Below, piece after piece: positions 55,329 to 64,000 of a DNA stretch of 64,000 bases. A program made the translations under genes and the position numbers. The stretch's first letter is position 1; every line of letters begins with the position of its first letter. Source of the stretch: [Pseudopropionibacterium] massiliense (GTDB lineage: Bacteria > Actinomycetota > Actinomycetes > Propionibacteriales > Propionibacteriaceae); contig NZ_LR027842.1 of NCBI RefSeq assembly GCF_900607225.1, positions 505,858 through 569,857 on the forward strand, read 5' to 3'. The notes under the pieces were generated by a model. The model made no database searches, had not been told where the DNA came from, and was given only the letters and a program-made list of their open reading frames with translations.

Positions 55329-56018
55329 TCAGCGGTTGAAGAGCCAGGCCATGACCTCCCGGTCCCGGGCGAACAGGGTGTTGCCGGCGCCGTGCTGGTC
55401 GGAGGCGCCGCGCTCGGAGAAGTAGGAGTCCGGTTTGACGTCGAGCACCGCCAACCGCGCCGTCTCATCCGTACCGACACCCCGGGCCTCGTAGAGCGAG
55501 ACCAGCTGGCGGTGGCTGGTTCGGTCGGGTTCGGCGCCGTAGTACTCGTCGCGTTCTCCTATCACGAAGCGCACGGGCAGCCGAGCATCCGCCACGGCCG
55601 CCAGGTCACCGTCCCACCGGGAGGCGCAGTGCAGCACCGCGCAGAACAGGTCGGGGCGTGTGGCGGCCGCGAGCGAGGCCGTCTCGCCGCCTCCCGAATA
55701 CCCCTCCAGGAACACATGGGTACGGTCGATCGAGTACGTCGCCTCCAGGTATTCCACGAGCGCGATGGTCTGGTCCGCCGAGGTCTGTCCCCAGTCGTTC
55801 AGCTGCGGCGCCACGATGATCATGTCGCCGCGATGCGCCGGAGCCTCGAAGGCGAATTCCTCGGTTCGCAGGTTGACGCCCACGCCCTGGAAGTAGAGCC
55901 CCTGCCAGCCGGGCAGCGTGACGAACAACGCGTGGGGTGTGGCCGCGTCATACCCGTCCGGAACGCTCAAGTGGAAGTGGATGTCGCCGTGCGCCGACGA
56001 GTGCAGCACGTTGTCCAT
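55329..56018 (-). CDS. alpha/beta hydrolase (esterase-like)
   Basis: 229 residues from the ATG at 56018. The nucleophile elbow is GYSGGG near residue 108, the acid is probably in GERDEYYG near 153, and a late histidine lies in SDQHGAGN near 210. The sequence resembles secreted PHB-depolymerase-like or Fes-type esterases. Reading upstream in frame gives TPGTQTYRGFT before the Met, which looks like more of the same domain without a start codon, so the N-terminus may be truncated where it abuts the broken flavodoxin gene. The ribosome site is weak (GCGGG). The substrate is unknown. Confidence 0.8.
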   Translation of the reverse strand: MDNVLHSSAHGDIHFHLSVPDGYDAATPHALFVTLPGWQGLYFQGVGVNLRTEEFAFEAPAHRGDMIIVAPQLNDWGQTSADQTIALVEYLEATYSIDRTHVFLEGYSGGGETASLAAATRPDLFCAVLHCASRWDGDLAAVADARLPVRFVIGERDEYYGAEPDRTSHRQLVSLYEARGVGTDETARLAVLDVKPDSYFSERGASDQHGAGNTLFARDREVMAWLFNR

Positions 56019-56067
56019 CGTGAACCCGCGATAGGTCTGCGTTCCCGGTGTCGTTGCGTCTCGCGCC

Positions 56068-56760
56068 TCAGGGGCGAAACTGCCCCGCCCACCGGGCGAC
56101 CTCCTCGGCGCTCGCGTTCTCCGAGAAACGCATGCCCTCCTGCCACTGCCCCGTGTTGCCTGCCAGCTGGGCGAGTTCGGTGCCGCTGTTGCTGATCGGC
56201 GAGGACAGCGACGTGCAGAAGGGAATGACGGTCTTGCCGGTGAAGTCGTTCTGGCGGGCGAAATCCGTCATCACCCAGGAGGCGCTCTGCCATCAGATGG
56301 GATAACCGACGAAGATCGTGTCGTGGCGCGCGAAGTCGTCGGGGGCGTTGGCCACGAGCCGGGTGGTGCGCTGATCGGCGTTCTCGTACTCGGTGACGAC
56401 GCGACTCGAGGTGTCCCGCCAGTTGAGGTCGTTCTCGCTGAAGGGATTCTCCGGTTCGATCACGAAGACACCGGCGCCGAGCGTGTTCGCGATCGTCTCC
56501 GCGACGGTTTTCGTGTGACCCTGCGCGGAGTAGTAGGCGACCAGCACGGAACCACCCGCGGAAGGCCGGGCCGATGCGTCGCTCTGCGACGGGGAGGGGG
56601 TCGTCGCATCACCACCGGGTGCCGTCGAGCCGCCGGAGGATGGGGAGGTCGTTCCACAGGCGGCGAGCAGGGCTCCTGACGCCGCGGTGGCCAGGAGCGC
56701 CGTTCGGGTCAGGAAGGTTCTGCGGGTCGGGGCGACGTGCGGTTTGTCCGGTGTGGTCAT
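56068..56760 (-). pseudogene. flavodoxin-domain lipoprotein interrupted by an in-frame UGA
   Basis: The frame begins at the ATG at 56760 with a twin-arginine and lipobox signal (RRTFLTRTALLATAASGALL, then AAC), followed by a Ser/Pro-rich linker and a flavodoxin domain (VLVAYYSAQGHTKTVAETIA near 75). After GYPI, a TGA (minus strand, 56293-56295) replaces what relatives usually have as Trp. The frame then continues without shift: WQSASWVMTDFARQNDFTGK, then the rest to a normal stop at 56068. A single TGG-to-TGA change accounts for this. Unless UGA is read through, only an inactive first half is made. It would otherwise be a membrane-anchored flavodoxin. Neighbours are also decayed. Confidence 0.8.
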
Positions 56761-56830
56761 GGGTTGCTTTCTCCGATCGCGATGGTTTCTCAGGCAGGGT
56801 GGTGGCCGGGGGTGGGGAACCGCCGGTGTG

Positions 56831-57755
<925 letters not shown>

Positions 57756-57876
57756 TCATTCAGGCGCCGGGACGGACGATCGTGCAGGGCCGGACGGATG
57801 CCACCGATGACGAGGACACGCGGGAACCGGCATGCGGGTGATTCTTTCGAGTTCGAGGCGTGTTGTGCCCGGACGG

Positions 57877-58998
57877 TCAGGAGACGGAGAAGGCCCGCTG
57901 CATGAAGGCGTCGTACTCCTCGATCCAGCCGCCCTCCGCGCCGAAGCCGTGCGGCCATCCGTCCAGGACGCGGGCGTGGAGGGTCGCGCCGAGCCCCGCC
58001 ATCACCTTGACCTGCGCCTCGAACTGGTCGTGGAAGGGATCCCGCGTGCCGTAGCAGTAGTAGGTCGGCACGATCCCGGCCAGACGGTCCGGGTTGAGCT
58101 CCGCCACCGACAGGCGACCGTAGAAGGAGTAGATCATCGCGGTCGCGGCGGCATCGGCGCTGACCGTATCGAGCTCGTCGGGTGCGTAGCCGGCGTCGAG
58201 GGCGGTGGGTGAGGTGGTGCCCGACCAGTTGAGGATGGTCTCACCGCACAGGATCCCGCCGGCGGAGTAACCGCCCAGCGCGATGGTGTGCTGACCGGGC
58301 AGGCGGTAGTCGCCGGCGTGGGCGCGCACGAAACGGATGGCGCGTGCCAGGTCACACCCGGCCTCGGCCTGGGTGTAGGGCCGCACCCGGTAGTCGACGA
58401 CGAAACAGTGGTAGCCGAGTGCGGACAGGCGCTCGGCCGTCGGGTAGCGGAACTGGGTGAACCAGTTCAGGTCGTCGGGTGTCGCCGAGATCTGCACCGG
58501 CACGGAGGACTGGCCGGCCTTCCCGCGGCGCGGCTGGTCGACCAGGTAGACACCGTAGCCGCGGCGCAGGAAGAAATCCGACCAGCCCTCGCGCCCGTCG
58601 GGGGTGGACTGCCAGCCTGCGGAGGACTGTCCGTAGCCGTGCAGGAAGACCACGCTGTGATTGTTGGCGTCCTGGGGCAGCTGGTAGAAGACGTGGGCGT
58701 GGTCCGAGTGGCGGGTCTGCCCGGCCTCGGCCATCTGCCCGTGAACGGGATCGAAGGTGCCGGGGGCCGTCTGGACGGTGCCGCCGACCTGGAAAACACC
58801 CTGACGGCTGATGCAGATGGGTTTGTCGCTGCTCCCAGGGGTGGTCCTCGTCGTCGATGGGGCGGGCGCAGGAGTGGCGGCCCGGGCACTGGGGTTTCTG
58901 CTCGCGTAGATGTAGATGCCGAGGGCCTGCGCTGCGGCGAGGGCACCGATTCCCCGTCCGAATGCTCGTCGTGTCACGGGTTTCATGTGTTCGTTCAT
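57877..58998 (-). CDS. chimeric secreted alpha/beta hydrolase
   Basis: 373 residues if started at the ATG at 58998 (MNEHMKPVTRRAFGRG), which gives a twin-arginine-type signal and hydrophobic segment (about 9-31). Residues about 60-190 resemble one alpha/beta hydrolase family (FLHGYGQSSAGWQSTPDGRE, then FFLRRGYGVYLVDQPRRGKAG) but stop before its nucleophile. From YPTAERLSALGYHCFVVDYR on, the sequence resembles the BD-FAE-like esterase family, with nucleophile GGYSAGG near 250, acid in GTRDPFHDQF near 325, and histidine in GWPHGFG near 348. The join near residue 195 looks like a fusion of two truncated genes. Both halves are in frame, so a product is likely, and activity is uncertain. Confidence 0.8.
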   Translation of the reverse strand: MNEHMKPVTRRAFGRGIGALAAAQALGIYIYASRNPSARAATPAPAPSTTRTTPGSSDKPICISRQGVFQVGGTVQTAPGTFDPVHGQMAEAGQTRHSDHAHVFYQLPQDANNHSVVFLHGYGQSSAGWQSTPDGREGWSDFFLRRGYGVYLVDQPRRGKAGQSSVPVQISATPDDLNWFTQFRYPTAERLSALGYHCFVVDYRVRPYTQAEAGCDLARAIRFVRAHAGDYRLPGQHTIALGGYSAGGILCGETILNWSGTTSPTALDAGYAPDELDTVSADAAATAMIYSFYGRLSVAELNPDRLAGIVPTYYCYGTRDPFHDQFEAQVKVMAGLGATLHARVLDGWPHGFGAEGGWIEEYDAFMQRAFSVS

Positions 58999-59076
58999 TC
59001 CTCGTCGCTGTCGAAGGTTTTGTGAAGCATGGGGGTTCCCGCCGATTCTGTGCTTTCTTCGGGCAGTGCTGTTCCG

Positions 59077-59226
59077 TGAGGCTTGTTCACAGCCGCTCCG
59101 AAGCTGGTTGAGCCCCGGACCGCGACGAAGGAGCAGTCCACATCGAAACCACCAGAGCTCGCCGCAATTCCCAAGGCACGACCACCAGAGGATTGCGCTG
59201 GCCGGTGCCCCTGTGAATAACCCTCT
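59077..59226 (+). mobile_element. MITE-like element (150 bp)
   Basis: Imperfect 16-bp terminal inverted repeats bound it: TGAGGCTTGTTCACAG at 59077-59092 and CTGTGAATAACCCTCT at 59211-59226. The interior is the reverse complement of the copy at 2678-2826. It lies between the chimeric hydrolase gene and a LysR remnant. There is no coding capacity. Confidence 0.8.
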
Positions 59227-59260
59227 GTGCATCAGTCTTCATCGCATTTCCTTTTGTGCA

Positions 59261-59287
59261 AAATGCAAATACCGGAACTGCTGATGC
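59261..59287. promoter_or_regulatory. LysR-type intergenic motif, duplicated at 62260
   Basis: AAATGCAAATACCGGAACTG with a following CTGATGC matches AAATGCGGATACCGGATCGG with TTGATGC at 62260-62286. Homology extends about 30 bp further left in both. In each place the motif lies upstream of a LysR-type reading frame, so it is a candidate regulator site that was copied with the gene. Confidence 0.55.
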
Positions 59288-59321
59288 AGGGAATGCATCA
59301 AGAGGAGGAAATGCGGAGCGT

Positions 59322-59444
59322 ATGCGGCTCGAGGGGATCGAGCGCGAGGGCACCATGGGCGCCGCTGCCCGGAAGCTGCACGTCTCGCGGACCGCCGCTG
59401 TCGCAGGGGCCGAAGGAACCCTGTCGCCCGGGCGGCAGACGTGA
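59322..59444 (+). pseudogene. LysR regulator remnant (40 codons)
   Basis: The frame encodes LEGIEREGTMGAAARKLHVS, which matches DAIAREGTMSAAARVLHIS in the helix-turn-helix of the intact LysR gene at 62352. It then degenerates (RTAAVAGAEGTL) and stops. Only the first half of the DNA-binding domain survives; the effector domain is absent. Confidence 0.75.
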
Positions 59445-59486
59445 CATGCTCGAGGTAAACCGGCCGCACATCGTAAGGAGCCATCC

Positions 59487-60266
59487 ATGGCGCTGACACC
59501 CCAGGCACGCGAGACATTCACCAGGCTGTTCGGGGCAGAGCCCCGGCCGCACCCCACGGACCCTGAGCTGTTCGACATCCTCCAGAACGGGATCTTCGAC
59601 GAGGTCTTCTCCACGGGCGTCCTCACCGACGTCGAACGCGAGCTGCTCACCGTCACCGCTCTGACCGCCATGCAGACCCTCCCGCAGCTCAGGGCCCACG
59701 TGGGTGCCGCCCTCAACATCGGCGCCAGCCCCCTGCAGCTGCGCGAGACCATCTACCAGTGCGCCCCCTACATCGGATTCCCCAAGACCCTCAACGCCAT
59801 CGGTGTGGCCAACGAGGTCTTCGAGGCGCACGGCATCTCCCTGCCCCTGGAGAACGCCGGCACCGTCGACGCCACCGACCCCGGCGCCCGGGAGGAGGCG
59901 GGTGCCGCCATCCAGACCCCGCTGTACGGCACCGAGGTCAGGGAGGTCTTCTCCGCCCTGCCCGAGCCCTTCGATGAGTTCGTGCCCCACCTGCTGACCT
60001 CCTGGGCGTTCGGCGACTTCGCCACCCGCGGCGGGCTCGACGTCGCCCAGCGCGAGCTCGTCAGTCTCGTGGCCATCGCCGCCATCGGTGCAGCCACCCA
60101 GCTGCGCCCGCACGTGGCCGGAGCCATCAAGGCAGGTTCCTCCCGCCAGAAGGTGGCCGCCGCCCTGGTCCAGGTCATGCCCTACATCGGCGGCCCCTAC
60201 ACCCTGTCCGGCCTCGTCCTGGTCGCCAGGTATGACGAGAACGCCTCCTCGGAGGCCTACCGCTAG
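59487..60266 (+). CDS. carboxymuconolactone decarboxylase/AhpD-like protein
   Basis: 259 residues, with AAGGAG 7 bases before the ATG. Two tandem AhpD-like helical repeats are visible: about 45-110 (ERELLTVTALTAMQTLPQLR, ETIYQCAPYIGFPKTLNAI) and about 170-245 (QRELVSLVAIAAIGAATQLR, AALVQVMPYIGGPYTLSGL). There is no CxxC peroxidase pair, so a carboxymuconolactone decarboxylase-like or unknown small-molecule role is more likely than an AhpD peroxidase. It sits beside LysR and aldo/keto reductase genes, a combination common in this group of bacteria. Confidence 0.9.
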   Translation: MALTPQARETFTRLFGAEPRPHPTDPELFDILQNGIFDEVFSTGVLTDVERELLTVTALTAMQTLPQLRAHVGAALNIGASPLQLRETIYQCAPYIGFPKTLNAIGVANEVFEAHGISLPLENAGTVDATDPGAREEAGAAIQTPLYGTEVREVFSALPEPFDEFVPHLLTSWAFGDFATRGGLDVAQRELVSLVAIAAIGAATQLRPHVAGAIKAGSSRQKVAAALVQVMPYIGGPYTLSGLVLVARYDENASSEAYR

Positions 60267-60436
60267 AAAGAACTGAACCTGGATACCTTCGAGAATCGGG
60301 GGAGGTGACGCTGAGGCGCTGCCTCACCGACCCCGGCCACACCATCGGTTGGCACTCGGGGTCGTCGGCGCGAAGGCCCGCCCGCGTATGGCAGGGCGGT
60401 GCCTCGCGCCGCGTTCCCGTGACTGGTGGGTGCTCG

Positions 60437-61315
<879 letters not shown>

Positions 61316-61347
61316 TGCGGTGTCCTTCCGGTGGTCGGGTGGGGCGG

Positions 61348-62196
61348 TCAGGACTGCTTGGAGTAGTCCATGGGGGTGGTGACGAAGGTCGGTGGCTCGT
61401 CGGGTATCGCGTAGTAGGGCTTCTGCGGCAGGGCGTTGATGCGGGCCACCTCCTCCTCGGTCAGGGCGAAGTCGAAGATGTCGATGTTGTCGGCCATGTG
61501 CTGCGGGTTGAGGGTCTTGGGGAAGGTGACGTTGCCCTCCTGCAGGTGCCAGCGCAGGACGACCTGGGCCGCGGACTTGCCGTACCGGGCGGCGGGTTCC
61601 GTGAGGGCGGGTTCGGCCAGGAGAGTCCTGTCGCCGTGCCCGAGCGGGTACCAGGCCTCGAAGACGATGCCGGTGTCCGCCAGCTCGGCCTTGAGGGCGT
61701 GCTGGTTCCAGTAGGGGTGGGCCTCGACCTGCAGGACCGCCGGGGCGATCCGGGCGACGTCGAGGATCTCGCGGACCTTCGCGGCCGAGAAGTTGGACAA
61801 CCCGATGGAACGCATCTTGCCCGCATCCACTGCCTCCTCCATGGCCCTCCAGCCGGAGACGTACTCGCCGTAGGGCTGGTGGAACAGCAGCAGATCGACG
61901 TGGTCCAGTCCCAGGCGCTCCAGGGTGGCGTCGATGTCCGTGACGCACCGCTCGTAGGGGTAGGACTGCGGGAAGAGCTTGGATGTGACGAAGAACTCCT
62001 CCCTCGGGACCGGACTCTCCCGCACGACCCGACCGACGGCCACCTCGTTGAAGTAGGCGTTGGCCGTGTCGATGTGCCGGTAGCCGGCCGCGATCGCCTC
62101 GGGCAGGTGATCCGCGACCTCCGCGGAGGTCATCTGGAAGACGCCGTAGCCCAGGGCCGGGATCGTCAGGGTGTTGTTCATCGTGAAGGACTGCAA
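61348..62196 (-). CDS. aldo/keto reductase
   Basis: 282 residues if started at the TTG at 62196, chosen because AGGAG lies 6 bases upstream and the resulting MQSFTMNNTLTIPALGYGVF is a normal family N-terminus; an ATG at 62181 is the alternative. Motifs: Asp and Tyr in RHIDTANAYFNE near 42-51, Lys in VTSKLF, His in LLLFHQPYGEY, SNFSAAKV, and FPKTLNPQHMADN. It diverges from the reductase at 60437 by enough to be an older duplicate. The operon is divergent from the LysR gene, which probably regulates it through the site near 62260. Confidence 0.92.
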   Translation of the reverse strand: MQSFTMNNTLTIPALGYGVFQMTSAEVADHLPEAIAAGYRHIDTANAYFNEVAVGRVVRESPVPREEFFVTSKLFPQSYPYERCVTDIDATLERLGLDHVDLLLFHQPYGEYVSGWRAMEEAVDAGKMRSIGLSNFSAAKVREILDVARIAPAVLQVEAHPYWNQHALKAELADTGIVFEAWYPLGHGDRTLLAEPALTEPAARYGKSAAQVVLRWHLQEGNVTFPKTLNPQHMADNIDIFDFALTEEEVARINALPQKPYYAIPDEPPTFVTTPMDYSKQS

Positions 62197-62259
62197 CGGG
62201 GGCTCCTGTGGTGATGGTTCTCTGCCTGGCATCAATCCTCGTCGGAAATCCGGTTTTGT

Positions 62260-62286
62260 AAATGCGGATACCGGATCGGTTGATGC
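62260..62286. promoter_or_regulatory. LysR-type site between divergent reductase and lysR genes
   Basis: AAATGCGGATACCGGATCGG then TTGATGC, containing the dyad ACCG-GAT-CGGT, lies between the two start codons. A related copy is at 59261-59287 beside the LysR remnant. Conservation of the motif with LysR-type sequence at both places supports a regulator site. Confidence 0.5.
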
Positions 62287-62351
62287 GCACAGCGCATGAA
62301 CCGGGATGCGGGGCAGGAACGGCCACTGCGGCAGCGCGGAGGGAACTGGGT

Positions 62352-63194
62352 GTGGAACTGGAGCAGCTGAGACAGCTCGACGCCATCGCGCGCGAGGGCA
62401 CCATGAGCGCCGCCGCCCGCGTCCTGCATATCTCGCAACCCGCCCTGTCCCGTTCGCTGGGGCGCCTGGAAACCGAGCTCGGCCAGTCGCTGTTCGACCG
62501 TGCCGGGCGCCGTCTCGTGCTCAACGATGCCGGTCGCGTCGCCCTCGAACACGCCCGCCAGCTTCTCCGCGACGAACAGATCATGCGCAACGCCCTGGAG
62601 GACCAGGCCCGCCGAACCCGCGCGCTGCGCGTCGGAACCGTCGCCCCCGCGCCGCTGTGGCGGCTGACCGCGCTCATGACGGAGCGTTTCCCGGAGCTCG
62701 TGCTGACCTCCCGGATGCTCCCCGGAACCGAGGTGGAGGCCGGTGTCCTCGGTGGTGGACTCGATCTCGGCATCACCCTGCGCCCCGTGGCCCAGCCGAT
62801 GGCGCGTTCGGGCCCGCTCATGGTGGAAAACCTCTCCGTCGTCCTGCCGGTCGGGCACCCGCTGGCCATGAGACGGAGCGTGGGCGCGGCCGAGCTCGAC
62901 GGTGAGACCTTCCTGCTCCTCGAGGACATCGGGTTCTGGCGTGAGGTGTGCGACGAACACTTCCCGCACTCGGAGTTCATCGTGCAGGAGGACCGCGCCG
63001 TGTTCGAGCGGCTCACACACAGCTCGTCGCTTCCCTACTTCGTCACCGATGCCCCCTTCTTCGCTGCCCGTCTCCCCGGCCGCGCGGTGGTGCCGATCCA
63101 CGACGCCATGGCCCGCGCAACCTTCCACCTGCTGGTTCACGCCGACGGTCGCCGGGAAGCCGTTGACGTCTTCGAGTGGGTGTCTGCCCGGTGA
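62352..63194 (+). CDS. LysR family transcriptional regulator
   Basis: 280 residues from the GTG at 62352 (MELEQLRQLDAIAREGT), with GGAGGGAA upstream. The N-terminal winged helix-turn-helix (about 3-60: SAAARVLHISQPALSRSLGRL) is canonical, followed by a linker helix and a periplasmic-binding-like effector domain with the usual ALRVGTVAP start near 90. No effector can be named. It is divergent from the reductase pair, the standard arrangement for control of an adjacent operon. Confidence 0.95.
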   Translation: MELEQLRQLDAIAREGTMSAAARVLHISQPALSRSLGRLETELGQSLFDRAGRRLVLNDAGRVALEHARQLLRDEQIMRNALEDQARRTRALRVGTVAPAPLWRLTALMTERFPELVLTSRMLPGTEVEAGVLGGGLDLGITLRPVAQPMARSGPLMVENLSVVLPVGHPLAMRRSVGAAELDGETFLLLEDIGFWREVCDEHFPHSEFIVQEDRAVFERLTHSSSLPYFVTDAPFFAARLPGRAVVPIHDAMARATFHLLVHADGRREAVDVFEWVSAR

Positions 63195-63494
63195 GGCGCA
63201 AGGGTGTCCGATCGGGTCATCCGCGGATGCCGGTGGTGGTTTCGACCCAGCGGCTCGCGGGAGGATCCCTCGCATGCCCGTGAGCAGGCCCGACGAATGA
63301 GCGAATGGTTCGTGCACTATGCTCAAAAAAACGTGCATGAACGTGCAAGAATCTTGCGTTTTCCCTAGTGAGAGCGCTTGGCTGTGCATGTTCGAGCAGT
63401 TCGAACAGCGACGAGGTCCCCCGCCTCGCCACCCCCCCAAGGGCGTCGCCCCGGCGCCGCCCATGACAAAGTAGTCAGAACTGGAGTTCTAGAA
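63195..63494. other. regulatory region before the aquaporin gene
   Basis: No gene is seen. The stretch holds two clean palindromes: GCAAGA-a-TCTTGC (63345-63357) and TGTTCGA-gcagt-TCGAACA (63389-63407, listed separately), plus the tandem words ACGTGCATGA/ACGTGCAAGA just upstream. Confidence 0.5.
63389..63407. promoter_or_regulatory. GlpR-like palindrome upstream of the aquaporin gene
   Basis: TGTTCGA and TCGAACA form a perfect 7-bp inverted repeat with a 5-base gap, preceded by A. It resembles the operator type of the DeoR-family regulator GlpR (ATGTTCG...CGAACAT-like). It lies about 90 bp before a glycerol-facilitator-like gene, which would be the expected target. Confidence 0.5.
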
Positions 63495-64000
63495 ATGTTC
63501 GCCATCTTCCTGTCGGAAGCAGTCGGTTCGATGTTGCTGATCCTCCTTGGATGCGGCGTGGTCGCCAACACCGCGCTCGCCAGGTCCAAGGGACAAGGAA
63601 CAGGTTTCCTGTTCGTGAACTGGGGGTGGGGCCTCGCGGTGTTCGTGGGCGTCATCGCCTCCGCCAAGTCCGGTGGCCACCTGAACCCGGCGGTCACCAT
63701 CGGTCTGCTCGTCAACGACATCGCCCAGGGAAAGCCCGCCATGGACTTCGGCACGGTGATGGCCTACATCGGCGGCCAGTTCGTCGGTTCGCTGATCGGT
63801 GCCTTCCTGTGCTGGGTGGCCTACAAGCAGCACTTCGACGAGGAAACCGACCAGGGCGCCAAGCTCGGTGTGTTCTGCACGGCACCCGCCATCCGCAACC
63901 CGTTGTTCAACCTCCTCACCGAGATCATCGGCACCTTCGTGCTGGTCTTCGTGGTCATCGCCTCCGGTCTCTACACCACCAACGCCAAGGGCGATGCGGT
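63495..64000 (+). CDS. MIP family channel (aquaporin/glycerol facilitator), 3' end outside window
   Basis: The frame is open from the ATG at 63495 (GGAG upstream) to the window edge, so about 168 residues are visible. Transmembrane helices are evident at about 3-25 and 37-60. The first pore motif is complete: SGGHLNPAVTIG near 60-70, with the NPA box. A third helix follows at about 87-105 (GGQFVGSLIGAFLCW) and a fourth near 145-165 (ITGTFVLVFVVIASGL-type). The spacing and the NPA context suit GlpF-type glycerol channels or aquaglyceroporins; the second NPA, which would separate the subtypes, is outside the window. The GlpR-like palindrome upstream favours glycerol. Confidence 0.9.
   Translation, partial: MFAIFLSEAVGSMLLILLGCGVVANTALARSKGQGTGFLFVNWGWGLAVFVGVIASAKSGGHLNPAVTIGLLVNDIAQGKPAMDFGTVMAYIGGQFVGSLIGAFLCWVAYKQHFDEETDQGAKLGVFCTAPAIRNPLFNLLTEIIGTFVLVFVVIASGLYTTNAKGDA

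Noticed and set aside
56293-56295. Selenocysteine at the flavodoxin UGA
   Set aside because: Position is normally Trp, not Cys, and no SECIS-like hairpin was evident just downstream.

Overview
The window is a 64 kb piece of a high-GC actinobacterial chromosome. Protein types, codon use and gene order fit Propionibacteriaceae or a relative (an Arachnia/Propionibacterium-like organism), but that assignment is an inference without any marker gene. No rRNA, tRNA, CRISPR array or intact transposase was seen.

Layout. (1) 1-2826: an AT-richer accessory patch with a hypothetical gene, a CPBP protease gene and a lipoprotein gene whose start is out of frame across an A8 tract. It lies between two members of a small inverted-repeat (MITE-like) family; a third copy is at 59077. 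(2) 2827-6469: ordinary single genes (MBL hydrolase, a membrane protein with a coupled winged-helix regulator, an unknown protein, a TetR regulator). (3) 6470-7745: about 1.27 kb without a convincing gene. (4) 7746-34928: one tightly coupled NRPS operon: MbtH, then three synthetases with 3 + 4 + 1 modules (A-T-C-A-T-C-A-T / four C-A-T / C-A-T-TE-MFS), then a type II thioesterase. An eight-residue peptide is predicted. The last protein joins a releasing thioesterase with a Cys nucleophile directly to a 12-helix MFS exporter. A CPBP protease gene follows.

(5) 36235-41519: a two-gene MMPL/YhgE envelope operon; the MMPL protein ends in a degenerate ABC-ATPase-like domain. (6) 41650-44761: an AAA-DUF4143 ATPase gene preceded by exactly four 23-bp repeats, a Fic gene with a palindromic upstream site, and a DUF4143 remnant. 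(7) 44896-51342: an SDR, a TetR remnant, an ABC-2 exporter (two permeases and an ATPase), and a divergent NarL-type two-component system. (8) 51643-62196: aldo/keto reductases, hydrolases, flavodoxins and a carboxymuconolactone decarboxylase-like protein, heavily rearranged: a nonsense mutation, a frameshift, a chimeric hydrolase, and gene scraps. It also holds an orphan DinJ-type antitoxin with a truncated YafQ-like toxin, and a second AAA-DUF4143 gene, again behind four exact 23-bp repeats of different sequence. (9) 62352-64000: a LysR regulator and the start of an aquaporin/glycerol-facilitator gene behind a GlpR-like palindrome.

Most noteworthy: the two ATPase genes, each with its own four-unit, 23-bp-period array; the Cys-TE/MFS fusion ending an eight-module assembly line; the MMPL-pseudo-ATPase fusion; and the MITE-bounded patch. 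All motif and repeat statements were made by eye.
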